Below are positions 21,641 through 30,421 of a DNA stretch of 60,029 nt, in pieces (positions within the stretch are counted from its first letter, which is position 1; every line of letters begins with the position of its first letter). Source of the DNA: an uncultured Gemmatimonadota bacterium (lineage in GTDB: Bacteria; Gemmatimonadota; Gemmatimonadetes; Gemmatimonadales; Gemmatimonadaceae); contig CADEDA010000016.1 of NCBI GenBank assembly GCA_902825965.1, forward strand, positions 14,607 through 74,635, read 5' to 3'. A model generated the notes under the pieces. It did no database searches. It was not told where the DNA came from and saw only the letters and a list, made by a program, of their open reading frames with translations. A program made the position numbers and the translations under genes.

Positions 21641-22110
21641 TCCTCGTCGCGCTCGGCGCGCGCACCACGATCGCGCAGGACGCGGTCGCGGTGGTGGTGC
21701 ACGCCGCGGTGCAGGATCCGATCGACGTGGCGACGCTGCGCCGGGTGTTCCTCGTGCGCCAGCGGTTCTGGAGCGACGGGATCGCGGTGCGCGCGGTGAA
21801 CCAGCCGGCGCGCAGTGCCGTGCGCATCCGCTTCACGCGCGAAGCGCTGGGCGGGACGGTGCAGGACTACTCCACGTACTGGAACGACCTGTGGTTCCAC
21901 GGCACCGCCCCGCCGGCCACACTCGCGAGCGATCAGGCGGTGCTGCTGTTCGTGGCGCGCACGCCCGGTGCTATCGGCTACGTGGACGAGGTGAGCGTTT
22001 CGGAGCCGCCGAGCGGGATCCGCGTGGCGTTGCGCCTCGGCGTGGCTTCGCCGAGGGCGCCGCAGCGTGAGACGCAGCATGCGCCGCCACCAGCTTCTTG
22101 GGTGCGATGA
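21610..22110 (+). CDS. PstS-like periplasmic substrate-binding protein (short)
   Basis: A 166-residue exported protein. The signal peptide (LITVLILVALGARTTIAQ) is followed by a single PstS-like module: VVVHAAVQDPIDVATLRRVFL, RFWSDG, VRIRFTREALGG, and late on GAIGYVDEV, the GxIGY(v/t) strand typical of phosphate-type binding proteins. It is about half the length of a transport PstS, so it more likely acts as a ligand sensor or accessory to the neighbouring porin and kinase than as a transporter subunit. ATG 21610 lies within the porin gene (31-base overlap). The last 46 codons overlap the opposite-strand MmcQ gene. Confidence 0.78.
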   Translation: MVPVRLITVLILVALGARTTIAQDAVAVVVHAAVQDPIDVATLRRVFLVRQRFWSDGIAVRAVNQPARSAVRIRFTREALGGTVQDYSTYWNDLWFHGTAPPATLASDQAVLLFVARTPGAIGYVDEVSVSEPPSGIRVALRLGVASPRAPQRETQHAPPPASWVR

Positions 22111-22432
22111 GGCGCCAGCTCTCCTCGACGAGTGCGGTGATCTCCTTCCACGGCGGCCGCTTGTCGAGGCGGACACCGATCCAGCCGGCCGGCCCGACGT
22201 AGGGCGGCACGAAGAAGCGGTCGGGGTCGCTGCGCACCATGTAGGCCTGATTGCCGGGGGCGGCCTTGAGCCACACGGCATCGCGGCCCCCGCCGTGGTG
22301 GTTCGCCCCCGAGGCGTACATGGCGAAGATCTTCCCGCAGCGGAACGTGGGCTCACCCCAGGCCTCGACCTCCGTGGCGTTGGGGAGGGCGAGACAGATC
22401 TGACGCAGGCGGGGCAGCGGGCTCGCGGGCAT
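21971..22432 (-). CDS. MmcQ/YjbR-family protein
   Basis: A 153-residue DNA-binding-fold protein of the MmcQ/YjbR (DUF419) family: LPNATEVEAWGEPTFRCGKIFAMY, then AVWLKA, MVRSDPDRFFVPPYVGPAGWIGVRLD and EESWRLIAPKKLVA are the family landmarks. The true family domain ends near residue 118; a basic, Ala/Pro/Arg-rich tail of about 35 residues follows and is encoded by the strand opposite the PstS-like gene. ATG 22432 has AGAGG before it; the longer frame adds a proline/arginine-rich lead without similarity. Function of the family is not well defined. Confidence 0.88.
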   Translation of the reverse strand: MPASPLPRLRQICLALPNATEVEAWGEPTFRCGKIFAMYASGANHHGGGRDAVWLKAAPGNQAYMVRSDPDRFFVPPYVGPAGWIGVRLDKRPPWKEITALVEESWRLIAPKKLVAAHAASHAAAPSAKPRRGATPRGSRSAAPKRSPRPRSR

Positions 22433-22611
22433 GGGGGGACCTCTGGGGCGGTGGCGGGAAGTGGCGGGCGGTCTTGGGCAACGGCGGGAAATGGCGGGCG
22501 CTGCCGAGCGCGCCTGGACGCAATGTGCGAGATTCGCGGCGGACACAACACCGGCGGCGGCCCGGACGTAACCCAGCGTCGGTCCCTTCCCACCCTCTGG
22601 AGTCCCTCCCC

Positions 22612-25608
22612 ATGACGTTCCCCGCGGCTTTTCTCCGCCCGGTCCACGCGTTGCTCGCCGTCACGCTCGCGGTGGTGCCCGCTTTGGTGCCCCCGGTGAC
22701 GCTCGCCGTGACCCTCGCTGCCCCGGCGCCGCTGCGCGCGCAGGCAGCGCGAGGCACGCAACCCGTCGACGCGGAGTACACCGCGAAGATCAAGGAACAC
22801 CTGCAGGATGCGCGGATCTCGACCGAGCTGGTGGACCACCTGCCGGCCTCGGACAAGGTGCCCACGCCGCTCAAGTTCTTCGGCCGCATCGTGGGCACGC
22901 CGGGCGAGCTCACCTACGCCAAGGACATCCACCGGTACTACGAGGCGCTCGACGCGGCCTCCGACCGGGTGAAGATGTGGAAGATCGGGCAGACGGAGGA
23001 GGGACGCGACATGGTGATCCTCGCGATCGCCGACGCAGCCGTGATCCGCGACCTCGACCGGTACCGTGGCATGCTGAAGGAGCTCACGGACCCGCGCCGC
23101 ACGTCGGCGGCCCGCGCGCAGGAGCTGCTCGACACCGCCAAGCCCATCTACTGGCTCACCTCGGGGCTGCACTCCACCGAGACCGGCGGCCCCGAGATGC
23201 TCATGGAGCTGGCGTACCGCCTCGCGGTGACGGAGACCCCGTTCTACGAGAACATCCGCAGCAACGTCATCACGTTCATCACGCCGGTGCTCGAGGTTGA
23301 CGGGCGCGAGCGGCAGGTGGACACGTACTACTACAACAAGAAGCGGCCAACCGGCGAAGGCCGCCTGCCCCTGATGTACTGGGGCAAGTACGTCGCGCAC
23401 GACAACAATCGCGACGGCATGGGCCAGTTCCTCGCGCTCACGCGCAACGTGAACAAGGCCTTCCTCGAGTGGACACCGCAGGTCATGCACGACCTGCATG
23501 AGTCGGTGTCGTACCTGTACTCCTCCACCGGCACGGGCCCCTACAACGAGTGGCTCGACGCCATCACCGTGAACGAGTGGTGGACCATGGCGCAGGCCGA
23601 CGTCATGGAGCTCACCAAGCGCGGCGTGCCCGGCGTGTGGACCTACGGGTTCTACGACGGCTGGACGCCCAACTACCTGTTCTTCGCCGCACACTCGCAC
23701 AACGCGATCGGGCGCTTCTACGAGGTGCAGAGCTACGGGCCGGACAACAACGCCAACCTGCGCGTGCCGGCCCAGACGACGAGCCGCGAGTGGTTCCGCC
23801 CCAACCCGCCGCTGCCCGAGATCAAGTGGGGTCCGCGCAACTCGGTGAACATCGGGCAGTCGGGTGTGCTGTTCTCGCTCGACCACTTCGCCAAGAACCG
23901 CAAGCTCTACCTCGAGAACTACTGGCTCAAGAACAAGCGCTCGATCGAGAAGGGCAAGGCGGGCCCGACGCACGCCTGGGTGATCCCGGCCGGCCAGCGC
24001 CGCAAGGCCGACGCGGTGGATGCGGTGAACGAGCTCTTCCGGCAGGGCCTCGAGATCCACGTCGCCGATGCCGCCATGACGCTCGGCAGCATGAAGATCG
24101 AGAAGGGGGACTTCATCGTGCGCGGCGACCAGCCGTACCGCACGCTGGCCGACATGTACTTCGCCGTGCAGAACTTCTCCCCGTCCAACCCGCGCCCCTA
24201 TGACGACACGGGCTGGACGTTCCAGCTGATGCGCAACGTGGTGATCAACCCGATCACCGACTCGAGCATCTTCACGCAGCGGATGACCAAGCTCACGGCG
24301 CTCACGCGCGCGCCGGGCGGCATCGTGGGGTCCGGCCCGGTGGTGGTGGTCGACCACACGACCGACAACAACCTCGTCACCATGCGGTTCCGCCTGAAGG
24401 ACGTGAAGATGACGGCGGCCGAGGAGGACTTCGAGGCCGGGGGCCGGAAGTTCCGCGCCGGGGCCTTCATCATCGCCAACGCCAACGCGTCGCAGCTGAC
24501 GCCGGTGCTCACCGAGCTCGGGCTCACCGGGCACGCACTCGCCGCCGCGCCGACGGTCAAGACGCACGACCTCGACATCCCGCGCATCGGCTACATCCAC
24601 AGCTGGCAGCGCACGCAGGACGAAGGCTGGGTGCGCGCCGCACTCGACACCTACGGCGTGCCGTACACCTACTTCGCCGACCAGAAGCTCCGCGAGGGGA
24701 ACCTGCGCGCGAAGTACGACGTGCTGATCTTCCCGCACGTGGGCGGCACGGCCGAGGCGCACGTGACGGGCGTCGCGATGACCGGCAAGACGCCCGTGCC
24801 GTACAAGCGGACGCCCGAGACCCCGAACCTCGGGGGCATCGACGAGACGGATGATATCCGCGGCGGCATGGGCTTCGAGGGCCTCATGGAGCTGCGCAAG
24901 TTCGTCGAGGCGGGTGGCACGCTCATCACCGAGGGCTCCACGTCCACGATCTTCCCCGAGTACAAGCTGACCAGCGGGATCACGGTCGAGACCCCGGCCA
25001 ACCTGTTCGTGCGCGGCTCGGTGATGCGCGGCATCGTGACGGACCGCAAGAGCCCCATCACCTACGGCTACAACGCGCAGGTGCCGGTGTACTTCAACCA
25101 GGCTCCGGTGCTGAGCGCCGGTGGTGCGGGCGGCGGCGGATTCGGCGGCGGTGGCGGCGGCAACGCCGCGGGCCAGAACACCACGCCGATGGCCAGCAGG
25201 CTCGCGCTCTCCACCTGGGACTGGAACGCGGTGGACGAGGCGCCGCGTGCCGCGGCGCCGGCCGGGCGCGGAGCAGGCGGCCCCGGCTCCGGCGCGGGAC
25301 CCGGCACCGGTGGCGGTGGTGGCGCAGGACAGGGCGGTGGGTTCGGACAGGGTGGCGGTCTCGCCGCGGGTGAACGTCCGCGCGTGGTGATGAGCTTCCC
25401 GGCCAACACCGCCGACATGCTGCTCTCCGGCACCCTCGCCGGCGGCGAGACGCTCTCCAACCGCGCGCAGATCGTGGACGCACCGCTCGGGACCGGACAC
25501 GTCGTGATGTTCGGCATCCGCCCCTTCTGGCGCTGGCAGACACACGGCACGTTCTTCCTCGGCTTCAACTCGATCCTGCACTGGAACGACTTGAGCGCGG
25601 GGCGCTGA
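22612..25608 (+). CDS. Secreted M14-family zinc carboxypeptidase-like protein
   Basis: A 998-residue exported metallopeptidase-like protein. After a hydrophobic signal region ending LRAQA, a M14 domain runs to about residue 330. Zinc ligands are expected in GLHSTETGGPE (HxxE) with the third His in MHDLHES. Further elements include ITPVLEVDGRER and GYFYDGW-like aromatic stretches. Residues 330-830 form a less-known second half with a class I glutamine-amidotransferase-like Rossmann pattern (VLIFPHVGG). A long Gly/Ala-rich linker at residues 840-930 precedes a final beta domain containing VMSFPANTADMLLSG. It probably digests peptides in the periplasm or outside the cell. It is monocistronic, with 12-bp repeats and a terminator after the stop. 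Confidence 0.9.
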   Translation: MTFPAAFLRPVHALLAVTLAVVPALVPPVTLAVTLAAPAPLRAQAARGTQPVDAEYTAKIKEHLQDARISTELVDHLPASDKVPTPLKFFGRIVGTPGELTYAKDIHRYYEALDAASDRVKMWKIGQTEEGRDMVILAIADAAVIRDLDRYRGMLKELTDPRRTSAARAQELLDTAKPIYWLTSGLHSTETGGPEMLMELAYRLAVTETPFYENIRSNVITFITPVLEVDGRERQVDTYYYNKKRPTGEGRLPLMYWGKYVAHDNNRDGMGQFLALTRNVNKAFLEWTPQVMHDLHESVSYLYSSTGTGPYNEWLDAITVNEWWTMAQADVMELTKRGVPGVWTYGFYDGWTPNYLFFAAHSHNAIGRFYEVQSYGPDNNANLRVPAQTTSREWFRPNPPLPEIKWGPRNSVNIGQSGVLFSLDHFAKNRKLYLENYWLKNKRSIEKGKAGPTHAWVIPAGQRRKADAVDAVNELFRQGLEIHVADAAMTLGSMKIEKGDFIVRGDQPYRTLADMYFAVQNFSPSNPRPYDDTGWTFQLMRNVVINPITDSSIFTQRMTKLTALTRAPGGIVGSGPVVVVDHTTDNNLVTMRFRLKDVKMTAAEEDFEAGGRKFRAGAFIIANANASQLTPVLTELGLTGHALAAAPTVKTHDLDIPRIGYIHSWQRTQDEGWVRAALDTYGVPYTYFADQKLREGNLRAKYDVLIFPHVGGTAEAHVTGVAMTGKTPVPYKRTPETPNLGGIDETDDIRGGMGFEGLMELRKFVEAGGTLITEGSTSTIFPEYKLTSGITVETPANLFVRGSVMRGIVTDRKSPITYGYNAQVPVYFNQAPVLSAGGAGGGGFGGGGGGNAAGQNTTPMASRLALSTWDWNAVDEAPRAAAPAGRGAGGPGSGAGPGTGGGGGAGQGGGFGQGGGLAAGERPRVVMSFPANTADMLLSGTLAGGETLSNRAQIVDAPLGTGHVVMFGIRPFWRWQTHGTFFLGFNSILHWNDLSAGR

Positions 25609-25660
25609 ACGCAGCGCTGAACGCAGCGCTGAACGCAGCGCTGAACGCAGCGCTGCAACG
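25604..25660 (+). repeat. 12-bp tandem repeat after the M14 peptidase
   Basis: GCTGAACGCAGC occurs four times without a gap (25604-25651), followed by a broken copy GCTGCAACG. The first unit contains the TGA stop of the peptidase gene, so the array extended from the gene end. Confidence 0.9.
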
Positions 25661-25670
25661 TACGGAACGA

Positions 25671-25706
25671 GAAGGGCCCGCTCCGGTGCGCTGGAGCGGG
25701 CCCTTC
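25671..25706. terminator. Strong hairpin terminator, probably bidirectional
   Basis: GAAGGGCCCGCTCC pairs perfectly with GGAGCGGGCCCTTC around an 8-base loop. It stands between the convergent M14 peptidase and small membrane protein genes; the T-run on either side is short. Confidence 0.75.
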
Positions 25707-25734
25707 GTTCATCCGAGCGGCCGACGGCGGTCGC

Positions 25735-25917
25735 CTACTCTTCCGGTGTGTCGTCCACGCGTGGCGGGGTGAGGCGCGAGGACGTCAGCGCCGCGAAGCC
25801 CATGGTCAGCCAGAGGGCTGCACCGAGCAGGTCGCGGGTCATGAACCCGTAGATCACCGAGGTCCAGAAGGCGACCACGAAGAGGATCACGTTCATTCCG
25901 ATGACGTACGACTGCAT
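25735..25917 (-). CDS. 60-residue two-helix membrane protein
   Basis: A tiny protein beginning MQSYVIGMNVILFVVAFW with two membrane helices (about 4-24 and 30-50) and a charged Arg/Pro/Asp/Glu tail. The start at 25917 is favoured over the longer frame because GGGAGG lies six bases before it. No family is recognised. It is encoded downstream of, but 243 bases from, the ATP-grasp-SET gene; no link is proven. Confidence 0.65.
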   Translation of the reverse strand: MQSYVIGMNVILFVVAFWTSVIYGFMTRDLLGAALWLTMGFAALTSSRLTPPRVDDTPEE

Positions 25918-26160
25918 TGCAGCCTCCCAGATGATGCCAGCGAAGATCGCCTTGCCAACGGGGTCTGTCTGCCGAACGACGCGTGACCGAGCACGTACGC
26001 AACCCGTACCGTCCTGATACACCGAAAGCGGCGATCCATCACGCTGTTCCCGGAACGGGACCCAGACTGCCACTGAAACCCCAATCCAACCGTCCACTCT
26101 TCGAACATCGGCCCGGGGGCCGAAGGACTTGAGTGTGAACCGGCGCGTGAGGTTCGGGGT

Positions 26161-27636
26161 TCAGGGTAATCGCTGCGCTGCCTCCCGCGCATCAATGGAA
26201 TTGCCTTTGGTACCGTACACTTTCCCCCGACAGCGCGGCGAGCCGCAGCGGCAGTCGAACGGGGCGCCGAGCTCGTTCAGAAGCTCGGCGTAGTCGAGCG
26301 TAAGTTCTTCCCCGGCAACGATATCGCGCGCTGCCACCACGTCGAGTCCGCGGTACGTCGTGTTCGCGTCGCAGGAGTGGTTCTGCGGCGCCCAGACGTT
26401 GGGGTCGTCGTCCCAGATCGCGTAGACCTCGCTGCCGACCGGGAACGCGTACTGCGCGAACAACTCACGATCGGCGGCGTCCCAGCGACGTTCGACGTGG
26501 CCTCGCGTGACCAGGCGGTGCGTGCGCTCCTCGCCGCGGAACAGCACCTCGCCGGCGGCGATCGCCCGCGACGCCACGATCCCGTAGCCGGCGATCGCGT
26601 CGCCGCGCATGGTGAAGGGCCGCGTGCGACGACGGTGCCGCGCGATGCCTTCTGCGATGATGCGCTTGAGGAATCCGGCCTGGCCGATACCGTCGTGCCG
26701 CAGGATGTGGTCGGCGGATCCTTCGCTGCCCTCGGCGTAGAAGACCGAGCAGGTGAAGTTGACCTCGAGGAAGTACAGCCGCCCCGCCGCGTCCATCCGG
26801 AAGTCCATGCGGGCGTAGCCCACGCCGGAGAACCCGCGGAAGATGCGCAGCGCCGCGTCCTTGAGGCGCGCCGCGAGTGCGGCATCGCGCACCGGGATGT
26901 TGGCTTCCGGGTGCAGCTCGCTCGTCTTGAGTGCGTAGCTCTTGTAGCGAAAACCCTCGGGGAAGATGTACTCCACCGGCGTGAGCGCCTCGCCATGCCC
27001 CACGCCCGAGGGCTCGCCGATCACGAGCACGGTGAACTCGCGCCCGTCGATGTACTCCTCGATGAGCAGCTCCGGGTACTCCTGCCCCACGTGCCGTGCC
27101 TGGCGCTCGAGTGCCTCGGCGTCGGCGACCACCGCATGTTCGTCCACGCCGAGGCTGTCGCCCGCCTTGACGGGTTTGACGAACAGCGGATAGCGCAGCC
27201 GGGCCGTGGCCGCGACCAGCGCGTCGTACATCGCCGGGCCAGCGTCGGCCGCCGCACGCGCCACCGCGCCCACGTCGACCGTGGTGTGCATGGGCGTCGC
27301 GATCCCCACCGTGTGCGCCACGTACTTCATGAGTGGCTTGGGCGGGTCGTAGAGCAGCGGCGTCGGCCCGGTGTACGGCAACCCCAGCGCCTCGAGCGAG
27401 TGGATCACGTCGATCGACGGGACGTCCCACTCGAGGTACCCCTCGCAGAGGTTCACGAAGACGTCGAAACCCTCGGCCGAGAGCCGCTTGAGCTGCCGGT
27501 ACGTGGAGAGTTTGTGCAGCGCCTCATGGTGGACCGTGTCGCCCGGCAGCAGGCGCGCGAGGTCGCGGGTCGGATCGTAATGGCGGTAGTCCACGCCGGA
27601 CGTCGAGTAGTCCGGCTGGAGGACGCAGACCTTCAT
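26161..27636 (-). CDS. ATP-grasp ligase fused to SET-domain methyltransferase
   Basis: A 491-residue two-domain enzyme. Residues 1-330 form an ATP-grasp ligase of the D-Ala-D-Ala ligase type: YPLFVKPVKAGDSLGV (nucleotide-binding Lys and glycine loop), LLIEEYIDGREF, and the metal-binding GYARMDFRMD...LYFLEVNF. Residues 340-480 form a SET domain: GYGIVASRAIAAGEVLF, the catalytic NHSCDANT, GEELTLDY, and a post-SET zinc cluster CRCGSPRC. SET domains methylate protein lysines, and ATP-grasp ligases join acids to amines at ATP cost. A fusion suggests one substrate is ligated and methylated. It overlaps the preceding ATP-grasp gene by four bases (ATGA). Both domain calls are clear; the substrate is unknown. 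Confidence 0.9.
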   Translation of the reverse strand: MKVCVLQPDYSTSGVDYRHYDPTRDLARLLPGDTVHHEALHKLSTYRQLKRLSAEGFDVFVNLCEGYLEWDVPSIDVIHSLEALGLPYTGPTPLLYDPPKPLMKYVAHTVGIATPMHTTVDVGAVARAAADAGPAMYDALVAATARLRYPLFVKPVKAGDSLGVDEHAVVADAEALERQARHVGQEYPELLIEEYIDGREFTVLVIGEPSGVGHGEALTPVEYIFPEGFRYKSYALKTSELHPEANIPVRDAALAARLKDAALRIFRGFSGVGYARMDFRMDAAGRLYFLEVNFTCSVFYAEGSEGSADHILRHDGIGQAGFLKRIIAEGIARHRRRTRPFTMRGDAIAGYGIVASRAIAAGEVLFRGEERTHRLVTRGHVERRWDAADRELFAQYAFPVGSEVYAIWDDDPNVWAPQNHSCDANTTYRGLDVVAARDIVAGEELTLDYAELLNELGAPFDCRCGSPRCRGKVYGTKGNSIDAREAAQRLP

Positions 27637-28808
27637 CGCGTGGCGGTGCGGGAAGCGGGGGCGGCCGCGCGGCGTGACTTGGCCAGCCGGGGACGGGAGA
27701 CGCCGGGATCAGCCGAGACCGCGATGATCTCGCGGACCGCATCGTGGAACGGCACGCCGGCGAACCGGAGGATGGCGCCGATCGAGGTATAGGCTTCGTC
27801 TTCGGAGATGCCGCACTGCGCGTTCACCTCGAGCACGACGATCTCGCCACTCTTGGCATCCTGCCGCAGGTCCACGCGGCCGTAGCCGCGTCCCCCGACC
27901 GCTTCGTACGCCGCCCAGCTGATGTCCTTGATGCGTTTGGCCGTCGCGCGGTCCCGCACGGGCCGGTAGTTCCAGAGCTCGCCGTCGCCGGTCTCGATGG
28001 GCTCCTCCACCTCGTACATGCCCCAGAGCCGGTCGAAGGACAGGAAGCGCTCGGCCGGCGGCAGCGTCTCATTGAAGAGCCGCTCGACCGGCGGGTACAC
28101 GGTCGAGCGCGACGCCGCGTCGTAAGAGCCCACGATGAAGGTCGTGTACTCGGGGCCCTCGACGAACCGCTCGACGAAGACACCGCCGCCGACCAGGTCC
28201 CAGCCGTGGTAGCCGTTGTGGAGGCGCTCGAGCTGTGCACGGAACGCCTGATGCGAATGCACCACCGACTTGGTGGTGATGCCCATGCTGCCGGCGGACA
28301 CGGCCGGCTTGAGGATGAGCGGAGCCCCCAGCGTGCGGAGGATCTCGCCGTACCGGGCGCCGGTGCGCGGCACCACGGCCCAGGGGGAGGTGGGCACCCC
28401 CGCGCGGTCGAAGGCTTCCTTCATCACGATCTTGGAGGTCGTGACGTCATAGAAGCGCTCGTCGGCGCCGGTGAAGCGCAGGCCATGCTCGCGCAGGCAG
28501 CGGATGACGCTCAGGCCGGGCGAGCCGTTGACCTCGTCGCCGTCGCAGAGATTGAGCACCACGGGCTCATGGCCCGCCGACTCCTGCACGATGCGCGCGA
28601 TGACGTCGCGGTGATTGGCGAGTGTGACGGGCTGCCAGCGCCAGGCGTGGCCGAGCGCCGTGAAGGCGCGATCGTACTCGGCGCGACTCTGCGAATAGTC
28701 GGCGTACCAAGCGATCTCGGGATCGTCGGTCTCGACGAGCGGCGACAGCACCCACACCAGGAGGGGTGCGTCTGCCGTTGCTCGTAACGCGATCGGTGCC
28801 GCGGTCAC
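27633..28808 (-). CDS. ATP-grasp ligase (D-Ala-D-Ala ligase-like)
   Basis: A 391-residue ligase with the same fold as its partner. VVLNLCDGDEVNGSPG matches the N-terminal substrate domain. APLILKPAVSAGSMGI carries the nucleotide-binding Lys, VFVERFVEGPEYTTFIVG the central strand, and GRVDLRQD...IVVLEVNAQCGISED the metal and substrate motif. Start GTG 28808. It is the first gene of a coupled pair (four-base ATGA overlap with the ligase-SET gene). Two different ATP-grasp ligases in one operon usually build a peptide or modify a peptide by stepwise ligation. A D-Ala-D-Ala ligase role in wall synthesis is unlikely because no mur genes are near. Confidence 0.9.
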   Translation of the reverse strand: MTAAPIALRATADAPLLVWVLSPLVETDDPEIAWYADYSQSRAEYDRAFTALGHAWRWQPVTLANHRDVIARIVQESAGHEPVVLNLCDGDEVNGSPGLSVIRCLREHGLRFTGADERFYDVTTSKIVMKEAFDRAGVPTSPWAVVPRTGARYGEILRTLGAPLILKPAVSAGSMGITTKSVVHSHQAFRAQLERLHNGYHGWDLVGGGVFVERFVEGPEYTTFIVGSYDAASRSTVYPPVERLFNETLPPAERFLSFDRLWGMYEVEEPIETGDGELWNYRPVRDRATAKRIKDISWAAYEAVGGRGYGRVDLRQDAKSGEIVVLEVNAQCGISEDEAYTSIGAILRFAGVPFHDAVREIIAVSADPGVSRPRLAKSRRAAAPASRTATR

Positions 28809-28936
28809 CGGGTCAGCGTGTGGTGCATGAGCGTTGATACAAACGATTTAGGTGCAGATGCGCAATAGGGGGCGATATCGCCTGCATCGCGGCGTCGCGA
28901 CTTGCGGCAGCACGCAGCCCGCGCGACGGTATAGGC

Positions 28937-30385
28937 GTGCCTCTGATGCGACCTCTCCTCGGGTACGGTCTCGTTCTCGGTCTGGCGATGCTCGGACCGC
29001 GGGACGTTGCTGCCCAACGGATCCTCGGGACCGTGCTGCGCGCCGATGGGGCGACACCGGCACCGGGGGTGCTCGTGGTCGCCTTCGATTCCACGGCGCA
29101 GGAGATGGCGCGCGCCGTCACCCGCGGCTCGGGCGACTTCTCGCTGTCGGTCGATCACGACGCACCCGTCTCGCTCCGCCTGCTGCGGCCGGGGCACCTG
29201 CCGCAGGACCTCGGCACCCGTCGACTCGCGACCGACGAAGTGGTGGACCTCGTGACGACGCTCGAGGACCGGCCGATCCCGCTGCCTACCTGGCGGACGG
29301 GTGCGCGCAGTTGTCGCGGCAGCGCCGAGGACCGCGCGCCGGTGCTGTTGCTGCTCGAGGAGGCACGGAAGACCCTGCTCATCGCGCAGGCGCGGATCGG
29401 CGACCCGGACCTGTCGTCGCGTGCGGTCACCTACGACCATCGGACGGCACGCAACGGCGAGGACACGCTGCGGAGCCTGCTGCGGCGCGTGGAAGGTCCG
29501 CTGCCGGAGACCTTCCGCGAGAGCAGCGTGGAGGAGCTGGAGCGGGACGGGTTCTTCGTGAACCTGCGGGGCGAGCGCATCTTCCGCGCGCCGACACCGC
29601 CGGTGCTGATCGATCCCTGGTTCGTGCGGCGGCACTGCTTCACGTTGGCCCTCGAGCGGGGCGTGGTGCCGGTGCTGCACTTCCGCCCCACCCGCGAGGC
29701 CCGCGGGCTCGTGGAGGTCTCGGGCAGCTATCGGTTCCACCCGCAGACGCTGGCGCTCACGCGCGTGGACTTCCGCTACGAGGGGCTCAGCGGCAGCGAG
29801 CGGTCGCCGCTGGTGGCCGGCATGATCGACCTGACCGTGCTGCGCTCCGGGGATCACGTGATCACCGCCTGGGAGCAGCGCTTCCCGCTGATCGGCTATC
29901 GCAGCTCGGAGGGGACGACGACGTTCGTCCGCAGCTCGATCATGGTCGCCGACCTCACGGGGTTCCGTTCGCAGGGCGGGTTCATCACCGCCGTCGGGCG
30001 CGACGGGCGCGTGCTCTGGCAGCGCGATCCCGTGACGGACGCCATGCCGGCCTCGCGGGCGGCGGCGCGCTGCAGCGAACGCGCGCTGGCGCGGTCGACG
30101 GTGGCGGCCGAGGGCACCCTGCCGGCGGACGACTCGGCCTCGCCCCCCGGCCGCGTCCTGCTGCGGGCGGTGTGGACCGAACCGGTCATCCTCGACCGCA
30201 CCACCTACGGCGCGCGCGAGCAGGTGCGCGAGACGCTCACGGACGAATCCGGCGGCTGGGTGTTCTGCGACCTGCCGCCCAACCGCGCATTCACGCTGCA
30301 GTGGGAGGTGCTCGGGAACCTCCGGACGCTGCCGGTCACGCCCGTGCGCGAGCCCGGCGGGCGTGTGCCCGAACACCTGCGCTGA
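28937..30385 (+). CDS. Secreted protein with carboxypeptidase-regulatory-like domain
   Basis: About 482 residues. A signal peptide (LGYGLVLGLAMLGPRDVAAQ) is followed by a beta-sandwich of the carboxypeptidase-regulatory type (residues 28-110: ILGTVLRADGATPAPGVLVVAF ... GDFSLSV). The long remainder is beta-rich with no recognised enzyme motif, and a second regulatory-like segment may lie near residues 400-450. Such secreted or outer-surface proteins are common in this type of genome. The start is GTG 28937 or ATG 28946 (MRPLLGYG); a TATAGG element just upstream favours the latter. It is divergent from the ATP-grasp pair. Confidence 0.78.
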   Translation: MPLMRPLLGYGLVLGLAMLGPRDVAAQRILGTVLRADGATPAPGVLVVAFDSTAQEMARAVTRGSGDFSLSVDHDAPVSLRLLRPGHLPQDLGTRRLATDEVVDLVTTLEDRPIPLPTWRTGARSCRGSAEDRAPVLLLLEEARKTLLIAQARIGDPDLSSRAVTYDHRTARNGEDTLRSLLRRVEGPLPETFRESSVEELERDGFFVNLRGERIFRAPTPPVLIDPWFVRRHCFTLALERGVVPVLHFRPTREARGLVEVSGSYRFHPQTLALTRVDFRYEGLSGSERSPLVAGMIDLTVLRSGDHVITAWEQRFPLIGYRSSEGTTTFVRSSIMVADLTGFRSQGGFITAVGRDGRVLWQRDPVTDAMPASRAAARCSERALARSTVAAEGTLPADDSASPPGRVLLRAVWTEPVILDRTTYGAREQVRETLTDESGGWVFCDLPPNRAFTLQWEVLGNLRTLPVTPVREPGGRVPEHLR

Positions 30386-30421
30386 TCGGCCGACCCGTCC
30401 GGTTTGTCGTATCATCCTGCC

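Noticed and set aside
21067-25581. A 1504-codon open frame on the minus strand
   Set aside because: It is the mirror of the porin, PstS-like and M14 genes; Arg/His/Val-rich with no domain, as is usual for reverse frames of GC-rich genes.
26161-27636. D-alanine-D-alanine ligase (ddl) for the cell wall
   Set aside because: SET fusion, tandem second ligase and absence of mur genes argue for another ligation reaction.
28808-28832. Seven-codon leader peptide MHHTLTR overlapping the ATP-grasp start
   Set aside because: It has no ribosome site and no attenuator-like hairpins after it; likely chance.
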